Both the position numbers and the translations under genes were made by a program. Shown here one piece after another: positions 26,136 to 33,999 of a DNA stretch of 64,000 nucleotides. The stretch is from Veillonella nakazawae (GTDB lineage: Bacteria > Bacillota > Negativicutes > Veillonellales > Veillonellaceae), in NCBI RefSeq assembly GCF_013393365.1, contig NZ_AP022321.1, forward strand, positions 778,001-842,000. Direction: 5' to 3'. The notes beneath the pieces were generated by a model. The model saw only the letters and a program-made list of their open reading frames with translations. It was not told where the DNA came from and did no database searches. The first letter of the stretch is position 1, and each line of letters opens with the position of its first letter.

Positions 26136-27077
26136 TTAAAATGTAACATCAATGCCATATGCTTCTTTCACTAAACGAGCCATAGCCTCAGGTGTTTGTA
26201 GACCTGGGTTAAGTAGGAATAGTTTAGATGGTAAGTAAATGACACGATTATTTTGTACAGCCTTAAGATTAGCCCATGCAGGATTATCTGTCATAGCTTG
26301 TTTCATGGCCTTTGTAATTTCTTCTTCTTTACCCATGGTAACGACGAAGATAATATCAGGGTTATCAGCGGTTAATGTTTCAAGAGAATACGGTACCGTT
26401 TTGTCTTTAGTTGTACCATCTAGGTGAGATGTTACAACATTTGTCATACCTAATTCTTTGACCATAGATGCAGTTACCGCTTCGTCGGTTTCAGCTGTCA
26501 CACCTTTACCGGTAGCACGCAATACGGCAATACGTGCAGGTTGTTGGTTTTTAATGGCATCCTTAACCTTTTGAATATTACTTTCATAGGTGGCAATAAC
26601 GGATTTAGCCTTATCTTGATGGTTTGTTAATTCTCCAAGGAATGTTAGCATTGGCACATTATCCTTGATGCCATCGTAATTGAAAAGTACGGCTGGAATA
26701 TTGTTAGATTGTAATTGGGATTCATATTTTTTATGTTGGTTTACCAAACCCAATACCACATCTGGTTTTAAATCTAACAATTGTTCCATATTGATGTTAG
26801 CCGTTTGACCTAATGCAGGTAATGCTTCTAATTCTGGGGCTAATTTATCTGTTGTGCTAGCTCGGGAAACTGCCTTTCCATCTACTGCGTATAGCATGGA
26901 CAATACAGAATTTGAAAGAACGGCGATGCGTTGCGGATCCTTTGGTACAGTGTAGGTTTGACCATTAAAGGTCAATTCCTTCGTAGTAGCAGAAGAGCTG
27001 GATGTGGATTTACCACACCCAGCTATTGCTAGTACAACCATGACCAAAGCAAGACTACAAAGTAGTAGTTTTTTCAT
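26136..27077 (-). CDS. Periplasmic-binding lipoprotein (FecB/BtuF type)
   Basis: 313 residues. Signal peptide with lipobox LAIAGC (Cys21), so it is a membrane-anchored lipoprotein. It has the two-lobe binding fold with RIAVLSNSVLSMLYAV near the start, NINMEQLLDLKPDVVLG near 95, and the late VQNNRVIYLPS segment. This is the class III binding protein for siderophore, heme or cobalamin. It is on the opposite strand to the permease and ATPase but adjacent, so it is the likely partner. It lies 51 nt downstream of the exported CbiK gene in the same direction. Confidence 0.88.
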   Translation of the reverse strand: MKKLLLCSLALVMVVLAIAGCGKSTSSSSATTKELTFNGQTYTVPKDPQRIAVLSNSVLSMLYAVDGKAVSRASTTDKLAPELEALPALGQTANINMEQLLDLKPDVVLGLVNQHKKYESQLQSNNIPAVLFNYDGIKDNVPMLTFLGELTNHQDKAKSVIATYESNIQKVKDAIKNQQPARIAVLRATGKGVTAETDEAVTASMVKELGMTNVVTSHLDGTTKDKTVPYSLETLTADNPDIIFVVTMGKEEEITKAMKQAMTDNPAWANLKAVQNNRVIYLPSKLFLLNPGLQTPEAMARLVKEAYGIDVTF

Positions 27078-27128
27078 GATGTACTCCTATGTACGTTATA
27101 TAACGATACTAGTTAAATTATGGATTGA

Positions 27129-28118
27129 TTATTTTTGTAATGCGTCCCAAGATTCGTTTGCACGTTCAACAAACAAGTTACGGATATTTTGGTTTTCACC
27201 TAAACCATGAAGGTAAGTATCTACTTTGAAGCCTTCTTTTTCAAGGATGGATTTATGGGAATCTGGTTCAGCACCAGCCATGTCATTGTTAGCATGGTCG
27301 CCTGCAACCATCATGAATGGCATCAATGTAACGTGCTTAATACCATGTAATTTTAATTGAGGGATAACTTGTTCAAGATTTGGAGTACCTTCTACTGTGT
27401 AGACGAATACATTTTTCATACCAAGAGTATGGATACGGTCTTGAATTACAGAATAGTAAGCATTGGAAGGATCTGGAGTACCATGAGCCATGATAAGAAC
27501 AGCGTCTTCTTTGCCTAATTTAGGGAATTGAGATTGAACAGCTTTTAATGTTTCAATAACTTGGTCAGTTTGGTTTTCTTGACCCATCCAGTACATAAGA
27601 GATGTACCAAGTGTCATTTTTTTGAAATTATTTTTGTACAAATTATATACTGCTGCATCGTAGTTGTATTCCATACCAGGAATTACATCAAGGGATGCTA
27701 ATGCAACGCGAGTGTAACCGTCTTTTTTAAGTTCAGCCAATGCTTCTTCAGGAGTTGGGTAGGTAATACCTTCTTTTTGTTGGATACGATCACGAATAAT
27801 ATGGCTTGTGAAAGCTGTAATTACTTTTGTGTTTGGATGAGCTGCTTTAATAGCATCTACAGTTGCATCGATTGTTTTCGCACGAGTATCTTTGAAAGTT
27901 GTACCAAAGCTCATAACAACGATAGCATCTTTGTTTGGCAAGTTTTGTAAAGCTTCAGTATTGTGTGTACGAACACCGATTGCAGAAGCTTCTTTTAATG
28001 CTGGAGTAGGGTCTTTTACTTCAGGATTTAATTGATATGCAGCATTAGAGACAACAGGTGCACCAAAGGATACTGCAAGACCTAGAATAGCGGATGCTAA
28101 AGCTAATTGTTTTTTCAT
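27129..28118 (-). CDS. cbiK: Exported CbiK: sirohydrochlorin cobaltochelatase with signal peptide
   Basis: 329 residues from ATG 28116-28118, preceded by AGGAG; the ATG six codons upstream lies before that site. Residues 1-27 are a signal peptide (MKKQLALASAILGLAVSFGA, cut after SNA), so the enzyme is periplasmic, like the Desulfovibrio periplasmic CbiK. The class II chelatase metal site appears intact: His212 (MAHGTP), Glu243 (VEGTP) and His275 (GDHANND), equivalent to His154, Glu184 and His216 of that enzyme as I recall them. The co-transcribed lipoprotein suggests tetrapyrrole or metal handling outside the cytoplasm. It may insert cobalt, or serve iron or heme chemistry. Confidence 0.88.
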   Translation of the reverse strand: MKKQLALASAILGLAVSFGAPVVSNAAYQLNPEVKDPTPALKEASAIGVRTHNTEALQNLPNKDAIVVMSFGTTFKDTRAKTIDATVDAIKAAHPNTKVITAFTSHIIRDRIQQKEGITYPTPEEALAELKKDGYTRVALASLDVIPGMEYNYDAAVYNLYKNNFKKMTLGTSLMYWMGQENQTDQVIETLKAVQSQFPKLGKEDAVLIMAHGTPDPSNAYYSVIQDRIHTLGMKNVFVYTVEGTPNLEQVIPQLKLHGIKHVTLMPFMMVAGDHANNDMAGAEPDSHKSILEKEGFKVDTYLHGLGENQNIRNLFVERANESWDALQK

Positions 28119-28244
28119 TTCTATACTCCTATTCATAACTAAACTACAGTCTATGCAAAAATCTTAGTAGTGTAGATAAATTAATAAAAATTATTATAGG
28201 TTTATAGACTACTATAGATTAATTGCATATATAACCTTATGCCA

Positions 28245-28273
28245 ATCGTAACAAAGGGAAATGGGAGTGTCAA
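28245..28273 (-). promoter_or_regulatory. Promoter of exported cbiK gene
   Basis: On the minus strand, TTGACA (28268-28273) and TACGAT (28245-28250) are spaced by 17 bp. Confidence 0.65.
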
Positions 28274-28449
28274 TAAACCCCATACCCCTAGAAGTATAAA
28301 AAATAAGGTATTTTTAAGAAATTAATGTGATGAATATAGTATAGTATTAGCTTTTATAATTATATTCTTTTTGGTTATAAGGATATGAATATGTGAATAC
28401 ATGAGTATTTCTATTCCTTATTAAATAAAAATTTTGATATTATTTCTCA

Positions 28450-28478
28450 TTGACTTATATTCGTGAATCTTGTACTAT
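28450..28478 (+). promoter_or_regulatory. Promoter of 28551 chelatase-like gene
   Basis: TTGACT (28450-28455), 17-bp spacer and TACTAT (28473-28478), about 70 nt before the start codon. Confidence 0.65.
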
Positions 28479-28550
28479 TATTACATAGTAGTTGATAACA
28501 ATTTTCAGTTATGAAGATTGTATCATGTATGAGCGATATGGAGGTCACAT

Positions 28551-29432
28551 ATGAAAGGCATAATTATTGCATCCTTTGGATCAATTTATCAAGATGCTGT
28601 GGAGAAATCCATCGGCAGTATAGAGAAAAAAGTACGTTCCATGTATAGCGATATGGAGGTACGCCGTGTATTCTTATCTGATGCATTAGTGGAAAAGTGG
28701 AATGAGAAATATGATGAAAAGATTTCTTCTTTCACAGATGCTATGCAGGATTTTGCTCGGTTGGGTGTCGATGAGGTATACATTCAACCCATTACATTGG
28801 TAGCAGATCAGTGTTACCAACAAATGCGTAAACAAGCATTGAAGTTTTTACATAGCAATGAATATGGTTTTAATCAAGTAAATATAGGTAAACCATTACT
28901 TACATCATTAGGTGTAAAAAACTATGCTGACGATTATGAAGCAACATTAGAAAGTATCGTACGTCATGTTAATACAAAAGCACTTAATAAATCTATAGTG
29001 CTCATGGCAAATGGTCAAAACCAATTAGAGTTTAGTACATTACAATTGAAAGCCATGTATGGGGCAGCACCAAATGTAGTAGTATTTACTACAAATGGAT
29101 TCCCTACATTTAAACAAGCACTTACATTATTAGATCGTATGGGTCATAAAGACTTGTTAGTAGTACCATTAGCTCTTATTGGTTCTACACATTTAATGGA
29201 CTACCTTGGCGGTGAGCGTTCTGACTCCATTTATGCATTGCTCGCTGAAGAAGGGTATAATGTAGATATTTGGAATGAAGGTCTTGGTGAAAACCCTTAT
29301 GTACAAGATTTATTCTTGAAACATCTAGGCCAAGCTATCCGCATGTCAGATCGGAAGCGTCCCATGCCTCATGAATCTGTAAAACCTGTAATGACAAACT
29401 CTCGTATAGAAGCACAAGGTATGATTTCTTAG
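28551..29432 (+). CDS. CbiK-like protein lacking two predicted metal ligands
   Basis: 293 residues, cytosolic (no signal peptide). Overall order matches CbiK: IIASFGSIYQDAVEKSI at the N-terminus, DEVYIQPITLVAD near 74-86, and LLVVPLALIGSTHLMDYLGGE near 202-222. However the MGHG-type His is Asn154 (LMANGQN) and the next ligand Glu is Asn182 (TTNGFP); only His214 remains. The intact paralogues in this window keep all three. It may therefore be a catalytically dead partner, a chelatase for another metal, or a metal or tetrapyrrole carrier. The start is supported by GGAGG. It has its own promoter and a terminator at 29486-29530. Confidence 0.8.
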   Translation: MKGIIIASFGSIYQDAVEKSIGSIEKKVRSMYSDMEVRRVFLSDALVEKWNEKYDEKISSFTDAMQDFARLGVDEVYIQPITLVADQCYQQMRKQALKFLHSNEYGFNQVNIGKPLLTSLGVKNYADDYEATLESIVRHVNTKALNKSIVLMANGQNQLEFSTLQLKAMYGAAPNVVVFTTNGFPTFKQALTLLDRMGHKDLLVVPLALIGSTHLMDYLGGERSDSIYALLAEEGYNVDIWNEGLGENPYVQDLFLKHLGQAIRMSDRKRPMPHESVKPVMTNSRIEAQGMIS

Positions 29433-29485
29433 TTTAATCTCTCACATAATTAGACATACATCTCTCCACACTCCTTTATATACGT

Positions 29486-29530
29486 AAAAGTCCTCCTTGT
29501 TGGAAATCCAATGAGGAGGATTTTTACTTT
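29486..29530 (+). terminator. Intrinsic terminator
   Basis: AAAGTCCTCCTTG and CAATGAGGAGGATTTTT form a strong stem with a T-run after the chelatase-like gene. Confidence 0.82.
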
Positions 29531-29568
29531 TACTATGAAAAATATTTATAATATCCATTTTATACGTC

Positions 29569-29608
29569 CTATGGTATGCCCCTAAGGTGTCGTCTATGGT
29601 ATGATTAA
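29569..29608 (+). promoter_or_regulatory. Promoter region of 29640 cbiK with 25-bp-spaced direct repeat
   Basis: CTATGGTATG occurs at 29569-29578 and again at 29594-29603. The second copy overlaps an extended -10 (TGGTATGAT). There is no good -35. The repeat spacing could mark an activator or metalloregulator site. Confidence 0.35.
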
Positions 29609-29639
29609 GATACAGTATTAATTAGATAAGGAGACTTCC

Positions 29640-30494
29640 ATGAAACAAGCTATTTTAGTTGTTGCTTTTGGGTCCACTGTTGACAGTGCTCGTGAACATA
29701 ATATTGATTCCGTAGTAGAACATATCCGTAAAGCTTATCCGGACTATACTGTGGAACTAGCTTTTTCCTCTCGTATTATCGTTAAACGATTACGGGAACG
29801 GGGGATTGAGGTGCCTACTGAACAAGGGGCATTAGAAAAACTCATCCAAGAAGGGTATACACATATTTATGTACAACCACTTCACTTCACTGGCGGTGAA
29901 GAGTTTGATAAATTGAAAAATAATATCCTTGCTCATGAAGGGGAAGGACAGCTAGAAGTATTGCGCGTAGGTAGACCTCTCGTATATTATATTGGCCAAG
30001 AAGAGCATCCAGATGATTACCAAATCTTAATTGACCGATTCATTAAATCGCTTAACATTTCTAAAGAAGACGGGTTACTATTGGTTGGTCATGGTGGCCT
30101 CGGTTCTGGCAACTCCTCATATGGTAATTTACAGTTTAAATTAATTCGTGATGGACTTACGAATGTGCGTATTGCAGTACTAGAAAATGCGCCATATGTA
30201 GCAGATGTAGCTATGCCATGGGAATGGCTCGATGGTAAACGGCCAAACACAATTTATGTGCACCCATTATTATTAGTTCTTGGAGATCATGCACAAAACG
30301 ATCTCTTTGGTGATGAAGAAGATAGCGTTATTAATGAACTTGCCGATTACGGTTATGAAGTTAAACCAATCCATAGCGCACTTGGTGAATATGAAGCAAT
30401 ACAAGATATCTTCCGTCAACATGTGCAAGATTGTATTGATGATTTGTATGGCAAACGTAGTCCACATCGTCCAACAATTCCAAATATTAAATAG
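29640..30494 (+). CDS. cbiK: Cytosolic sirohydrochlorin cobaltochelatase CbiK
   Basis: 284 residues, no signal peptide. Class II chelatase with an intact metal site: His151 (LLVGHGG), Glu182 (VLENAP) and His217 (LGDHAQND). N-terminus ILVVAFGSTVDSAREH and HIYVQPLHFTGGEE near 75-88 are typical. It inserts Co2+ into sirohydrochlorin, the first dedicated step of the anaerobic cobalamin route. It is 86 nt upstream of cbiL, the next enzyme. Of the three CbiK-like genes it is the best candidate for cytosolic cobalt insertion. The start follows AAGGAG. Confidence 0.92.
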   Translation: MKQAILVVAFGSTVDSAREHNIDSVVEHIRKAYPDYTVELAFSSRIIVKRLRERGIEVPTEQGALEKLIQEGYTHIYVQPLHFTGGEEFDKLKNNILAHEGEGQLEVLRVGRPLVYYIGQEEHPDDYQILIDRFIKSLNISKEDGLLLVGHGGLGSGNSSYGNLQFKLIRDGLTNVRIAVLENAPYVADVAMPWEWLDGKRPNTIYVHPLLLVLGDHAQNDLFGDEEDSVINELADYGYEVKPIHSALGEYEAIQDIFRQHVQDCIDDLYGKRSPHRPTIPNIK

Positions 30495-30499
30495 TAGTT

Positions 30500-30528
30500 T
30501 TGTATATCTTGCATAAATTAGTTATAAT
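30500..30528 (+). promoter_or_regulatory. Promoter for cbiL-cbiA-cobO
   Basis: TTGTAT (30500-30505), 17-bp spacer and TATAAT (30523-30528), starting 6 nt after the cbiK stop codon. Confidence 0.6.
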
Positions 30529-30580
30529 AAAAGATATGAAATTTATAAATAGAATGTAACTATAAGAATAGGAGAACCCC

Positions 30581-31288
30581 ATGAAAGGTAAATTATATGG
30601 CATTGGCGTAGGCCCTGGTGATTCTGAATTAATGACTGTAAAAGCTGCTCGCATCGTAGGTGAAGCAGATATTATTATCACACCTAAAACAGAAAAGAAA
30701 GATGGTTCTGTAGCACTTAATATTGCTTCCCCATATATTCAAGAACATACAGAAATCGTTCCTGTAGTATTCCCAATGGTATTGGATGATGCTACACAAG
30801 AGGAAGGCTGGCAAGAAGCAAAACGCATTATCTTGTCTTACTTAGATGAAGGAAAAAGCGTTGTGTTCTTAACATTGGGTGATCCTATGTTCTACAGCAC
30901 ATACATGTATGTATATCGCTTGATTGAAAATACAGGCCATGAAATTGAAACAATTCCTGGCGTTACTGCTTTCTGTGCTATTGGTTCCCACCTTGGTTAT
31001 CCAATTGTAGAGAAGGAAGAAGTATTAGCTATCGTTCCTGCTACAGCACCTAAAGAAAAAATTGATGCTGTATTAGCCGTAGCTGATGATGCAGTAATCA
31101 TGAAAGTGTACAAAAACTTTGATGAAGTACAAGAAACTTTGATTAAACATAATATGGCAGATGATGCGGTTATGATCAGCCGTGTAGGTTTGCCAGATGA
31201 GCAAGTATTCGTAGGCCTTGATAATATGCCAAAAGATACTAAACTCAACTACTTGTCTACAATCCTTGCAAAACGTAAGGACCGTTAA
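30581..31288 (+). CDS. cbiL: Cobalt-factor II C20-methyltransferase CbiL
   Basis: 235 residues. Tetrapyrrole methylase: LYGIGVGPGDSELMTVKAAR (residues 5-24), VVFLTLGDPMFYSTYMYV and IETIPGVTAFCAIGSHLG. The PMFYST segment is characteristic of the C20 subgroup (CbiL/CobI). It adds the C20 methyl to cobalt-sirohydrochlorin (cobalt-factor II). This completes the set of SAM methylases in the locus. TAGGAG precedes the ATG. It is followed by cbiA after 29 nt. Confidence 0.94.
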   Translation: MKGKLYGIGVGPGDSELMTVKAARIVGEADIIITPKTEKKDGSVALNIASPYIQEHTEIVPVVFPMVLDDATQEEGWQEAKRIILSYLDEGKSVVFLTLGDPMFYSTYMYVYRLIENTGHEIETIPGVTAFCAIGSHLGYPIVEKEEVLAIVPATAPKEKIDAVLAVADDAVIMKVYKNFDEVQETLIKHNMADDAVMISRVGLPDEQVFVGLDNMPKDTKLNYLSTILAKRKDR

Positions 31289-31317
31289 CAAACACGTCGT
31301 ATTACGAGGTAATATTT

Positions 31318-32697
31318 ATGAACACAGTACATATTCCACGTGTTGTCATTGCTGGCACTAACTCCGGTGTAGGTAAAACAACTATCGTAGCGGGCTTATT
31401 GGCTGCTTATGCAAATGGTGGACGTACGGTGCAATCCTTTAAAGTGGGCCCGGATTATATTGATCCGGGCTTTCATAAAATTGCATCCGGCCGTGACAGC
31501 TATAATTTAGATACGTGGCTCGTGCCACCTCACAAATTAAATCCTTTCTTTGCTACTATGGCGCATGGAGTAGACCTTGCTATTATTGAAGGTGTTATGG
31601 GTTTATATGATGGTGGTCGAGAAGGTGTTAGCTCCACAGCTCAAATTGCTAAGCAATTGAATGCACCGGTGGTGCTTGTTATCGATTGCAAGGCTATGGG
31701 TGAAAGTGCGGCTGCTATTGCCAAAGGTTTCCGTGATTATGATCCAGAGGTAAACTTTGGCGGCGTTATCTTAAACCGCTTAGGTTCTGCCAACCACGAG
31801 CGCATGGTTCGTGAAGGTATGGATAAAATTGGTGTACCTGTTATTGGTGCTATTTATCGAGATGATCGTATGCACTCTCCTGAGCGCCATTTAGGACTCA
31901 CACCTGTTACTGAAATCGATCCAACAGAGGCTATCAACACGATTCGTGAAGCCGTTGAGAAAATGGTAAATCTAGATCAATTGTTGGAGATTGCATCTAG
32001 TGCACCTGCTATTGAGTTACCAGAGACTGTAGATGCTACATCCATTGAAAAGCGAGTTAAAATTGGCGTAGCCTATGATGAGGCGTTCTCTTTCTACTAT
32101 CCTGCAAGTTTAGCTGCCTTAGAAGAGAAGGGGGCTGAGCTCGTTTATTTTAGCCCTCTTAATGATTTAGTGATTCCCGAAGTAGACGGCCTTGTATTTG
32201 GTGGTGGCTTCCCTGAAATGTTCTTGTTCCAACTCTCTAGTAACGAGTCAATGAAGGAATCTATCCGTGAAGCTAATGAAAAAGGTATGCCTATTTATGC
32301 AGAATGTGGTGGCCTCATGTATTTATGTGAAAGTATCCACGATTTTGAGGGCGCCGTATATGATACAGTAGGTATTGTACCTGCTAATTGCATTATGCAA
32401 CAAAAGCTACAAAAAGTAGGGTATGTTACGGCTACAGCTAAGCGAGATACCTTATTAGGTACCGCAGATACATCTCTTCGTGGGCATGAGTTCCATTTCT
32501 CTACGATGGAACCAACTGTAGAGAATTTCCCGTGGGCCTTTCACTTAGAAGGAGGTCGAAGACCTCAATCTTATGATGGCGGCTATGCAACTGATAATGT
32601 ATTAGCATCGTATTTACATTTGAACTTTGCTGGTTCTGATGAAGGTACACAACATTTTGTTGATATATGTGCTAACTATAAAGCTAAAAGGAGCTAA
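31318..32697 (+). CDS. cbiA: Cobyrinate a,c-diamide synthase CbiA
   Basis: 459 residues. ATP- and glutamine-dependent amidation of the a and c side chains of cobyrinate. The N-terminal P-loop-type ATP-binding domain has GTNSGVGKTTI (about 14-24), VGPDYIDPGFH and EGVMGLYDG. The C-terminal glutamine amidotransferase domain has nucleophile Cys330 in YAECGGLMYL and His in GHEFHFS. Length fits CbiA/CobB. Followed by cobO 2 nt later, so they share a transcript. Cytosolic. Confidence 0.95.
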   Translation: MNTVHIPRVVIAGTNSGVGKTTIVAGLLAAYANGGRTVQSFKVGPDYIDPGFHKIASGRDSYNLDTWLVPPHKLNPFFATMAHGVDLAIIEGVMGLYDGGREGVSSTAQIAKQLNAPVVLVIDCKAMGESAAAIAKGFRDYDPEVNFGGVILNRLGSANHERMVREGMDKIGVPVIGAIYRDDRMHSPERHLGLTPVTEIDPTEAINTIREAVEKMVNLDQLLEIASSAPAIELPETVDATSIEKRVKIGVAYDEAFSFYYPASLAALEEKGAELVYFSPLNDLVIPEVDGLVFGGGFPEMFLFQLSSNESMKESIREANEKGMPIYAECGGLMYLCESIHDFEGAVYDTVGIVPANCIMQQKLQKVGYVTATAKRDTLLGTADTSLRGHEFHFSTMEPTVENFPWAFHLEGGRRPQSYDGGYATDNVLASYLHLNFAGSDEGTQHFVDICANYKAKRS

Positions 32698-32699
32698 AT

Positions 32700-33242
32700 A
32701 TGGGTGAACGAGGCTTAATTTTAGTTAATACTGGCAATGGCAAAGGAAAAACAACAGCAGCCTTAGGCGTGGCATTACGTGCTGTTGGCCAAGGTTTTAA
32801 GGTGTTAATCTTACAATTTATTAAAAGTGGTAATGGCTATGGCGAACTAGCAGGTCTTGCCAAATTAGGGGACCAAGTAGAAATTCGTTCCATGGGTAAG
32901 GGATTTATTTACTATAAACGAGATGAAGTAGGAGAGGCTGAGCTTGCTCGCCATAAGGCAGCAGCTCAAGAGGCTTGGCACACATTAGTGGAAGAAGTAA
33001 ATTCAGATCGATGGGATCTTATCATTATGGATGAAATTAATAATGCCATTAATTACGATCTTATTGATGTGAATTCTGTAGTAGATATGCTTAAACATAA
33101 ACCTGAGCGCTTACACGTAATTTTGACAGGTCGTTATGCTAAACCTGAAATCATTGATGTGGCTGATACAGTAACAGAGATGAAGGTAGTTAAGCATGCT
33201 TATGAAAAAGGCATTAAAGCCGCCAAGGGGATAGAGTTCTAA
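32700..33242 (+). CDS. cobO: Corrinoid adenosyltransferase CobO/BtuR type
   Basis: 180 residues. Transfers the 5'-deoxyadenosyl group of ATP to cob(I)yrinic acid a,c-diamide, or salvaged corrinoid. P-loop NTGNGKGKTTAALGVALRA (residues 10-28), WDLIIMDEINNAINYDLI (about 102-119) and the VILTGR segment near 140 are signatures of CobA/CobO. The start is 2 nt after the cbiA stop, with AAAGGAG at the end of cbiA. The usual next gene, cbiP or cobQ, is not here. Confidence 0.93.
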   Translation: MGERGLILVNTGNGKGKTTAALGVALRAVGQGFKVLILQFIKSGNGYGELAGLAKLGDQVEIRSMGKGFIYYKRDEVGEAELARHKAAAQEAWHTLVEEVNSDRWDLIIMDEINNAINYDLIDVNSVVDMLKHKPERLHVILTGRYAKPEIIDVADTVTEMKVVKHAYEKGIKAAKGIEF

Positions 33243-33289
33243 TACGCAGAGCGTGAATATAAATAAATCTAAAATTTTCGAAAAAGCTC

Positions 33290-33318
33290 TTGCTAAAACT
33301 ATATCGAAAATGTATAAT
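33290..33318 (+). promoter_or_regulatory. Promoter of superoxide reductase gene
   Basis: TTGCTA (33290-33295), 17-bp spacer and TATAAT (33313-33318), about 70 nt before the start. A small AGCAC/GTGCT hairpin follows at 33329-33341. Confidence 0.6.
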
Positions 33319-33390
33319 ATAGTCATAAGCACAAGGTGCTAAATATTCTTGACATTAAGTATGTATATAACACTAACCAGGAGGTTAACT

Positions 33391-33780
33391 ATGGCTGTAC
33401 ATGATTACATTAAATCCGGCGATTTCGCTACTGAAAAACACGTTCCTGTTATCGAGACTGTTGACACTGTAAAAGCAGGTGAAACTTTCCACGTAACATT
33501 GTCCGTTGGTAAAGATATCGCACATCCTAACACTGTAGAACATCACATTGAATGGATCAAATTGTACTTCGTAGCTGAAGGTACTCAATTGCCATTCGAA
33601 GTTGGTGAAATTTCCTTCAACGTACATGGTGATGGCGCAACTGCAAACGAAGGCCCTGTACATGCAATTTCTGAAGGTTCTTTGGCAGTTTCCTTGAACA
33701 AATCTGGTAAATTGATTGCTGTTTCTTACTGCAATATCCACGGTTTGTGGGAATCCGAAAAAGCAATCACAGTTGCTTAA
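33391..33780 (+). CDS. Class II superoxide reductase (neelaredoxin-type)
   Basis: 129 residues from ATG 33391, with AGGAGG 8 nt upstream. It reduces superoxide to peroxide without making oxygen, useful to an anaerobe. The catalytic iron site is visible: His17 in EKHVPVIE, His45 in AHPNT, His51 in HHIEWI, and Cys114 and His117 in SYCNIHGLW. Lys16 is the conserved lysine. The N-terminal desulforedoxin Cys4 centre of class I is absent, so this is the single-iron class II form. Bounded by its own promoter and terminator. Codon usage is strongly biased, which suggests high expression. Confidence 0.93.
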   Translation: MAVHDYIKSGDFATEKHVPVIETVDTVKAGETFHVTLSVGKDIAHPNTVEHHIEWIKLYFVAEGTQLPFEVGEISFNVHGDGATANEGPVHAISEGSLAVSLNKSGKLIAVSYCNIHGLWESEKAITVA

Positions 33781-33798
33781 TTAACTTAATCAACTAAT

Positions 33799-33826
33799 AA
33801 AGACCAGCCATAAGGCTGGTCTTTTG
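33799..33826 (+). terminator. Intrinsic terminator
   Basis: AAAGACCAGCC and GGCTGGTCTTTT form a compact stem with a 4-nt loop, 18 nt after the superoxide reductase stop codon. Confidence 0.9.
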
Positions 33827-33925
33827 TATGTAAATTTTAATAATAACTGAAATAATCATGCTAAAGTTGTGTCCGCACTCAAAAGAGTTTTGTTTTTGTA
33901 TAGTGGATAAATTGCCTTATATCCC

Positions 33926-33954
33926 TTTACAGTGCTATTTGTTTGTGGTAAAGT
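33926..33954 (+). promoter_or_regulatory. Promoter of aspartokinase gene
   Basis: TTTACA (33926-33931), 17-bp spacer and TAAAGT (33949-33954). The short leader has no lysine riboswitch. Confidence 0.5.
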
Positions 33955-33999
33955 ATATGCATATTGATTTTTAGTAGATAAGTTAAATGAGGGATTATT

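Larger units (their letters stand above)
28119..28550. other. 432-bp divergent intergenic region between two chelatase genes
   Basis: It holds divergent promoters. The minus-strand promoter is at 28245-28273, giving a ~120-nt leader for the exported CbiK. The plus-strand promoter is at 28450-28478. A TGATATTATTTCTCA string (28435-28449), directly upstream of the plus -35, has three mismatches to a Fur-type inverted repeat, which is weak evidence. The rest is AT-rich. I see no open frame or RNA gene. Confidence 0.55.

Noticed and set aside
28435..28449. Fur box next to the chelatase-like gene promoter
   Set aside because: Three mismatches in a short AT-rich string are easily expected by chance; kept only as a remark in the intergenic entry.
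33827..33999. Lysine riboswitch before aspartokinase
   Set aside because: The promoter lies close to the gene and leaves only a short unstructured leader; no lysine-box features are seen.
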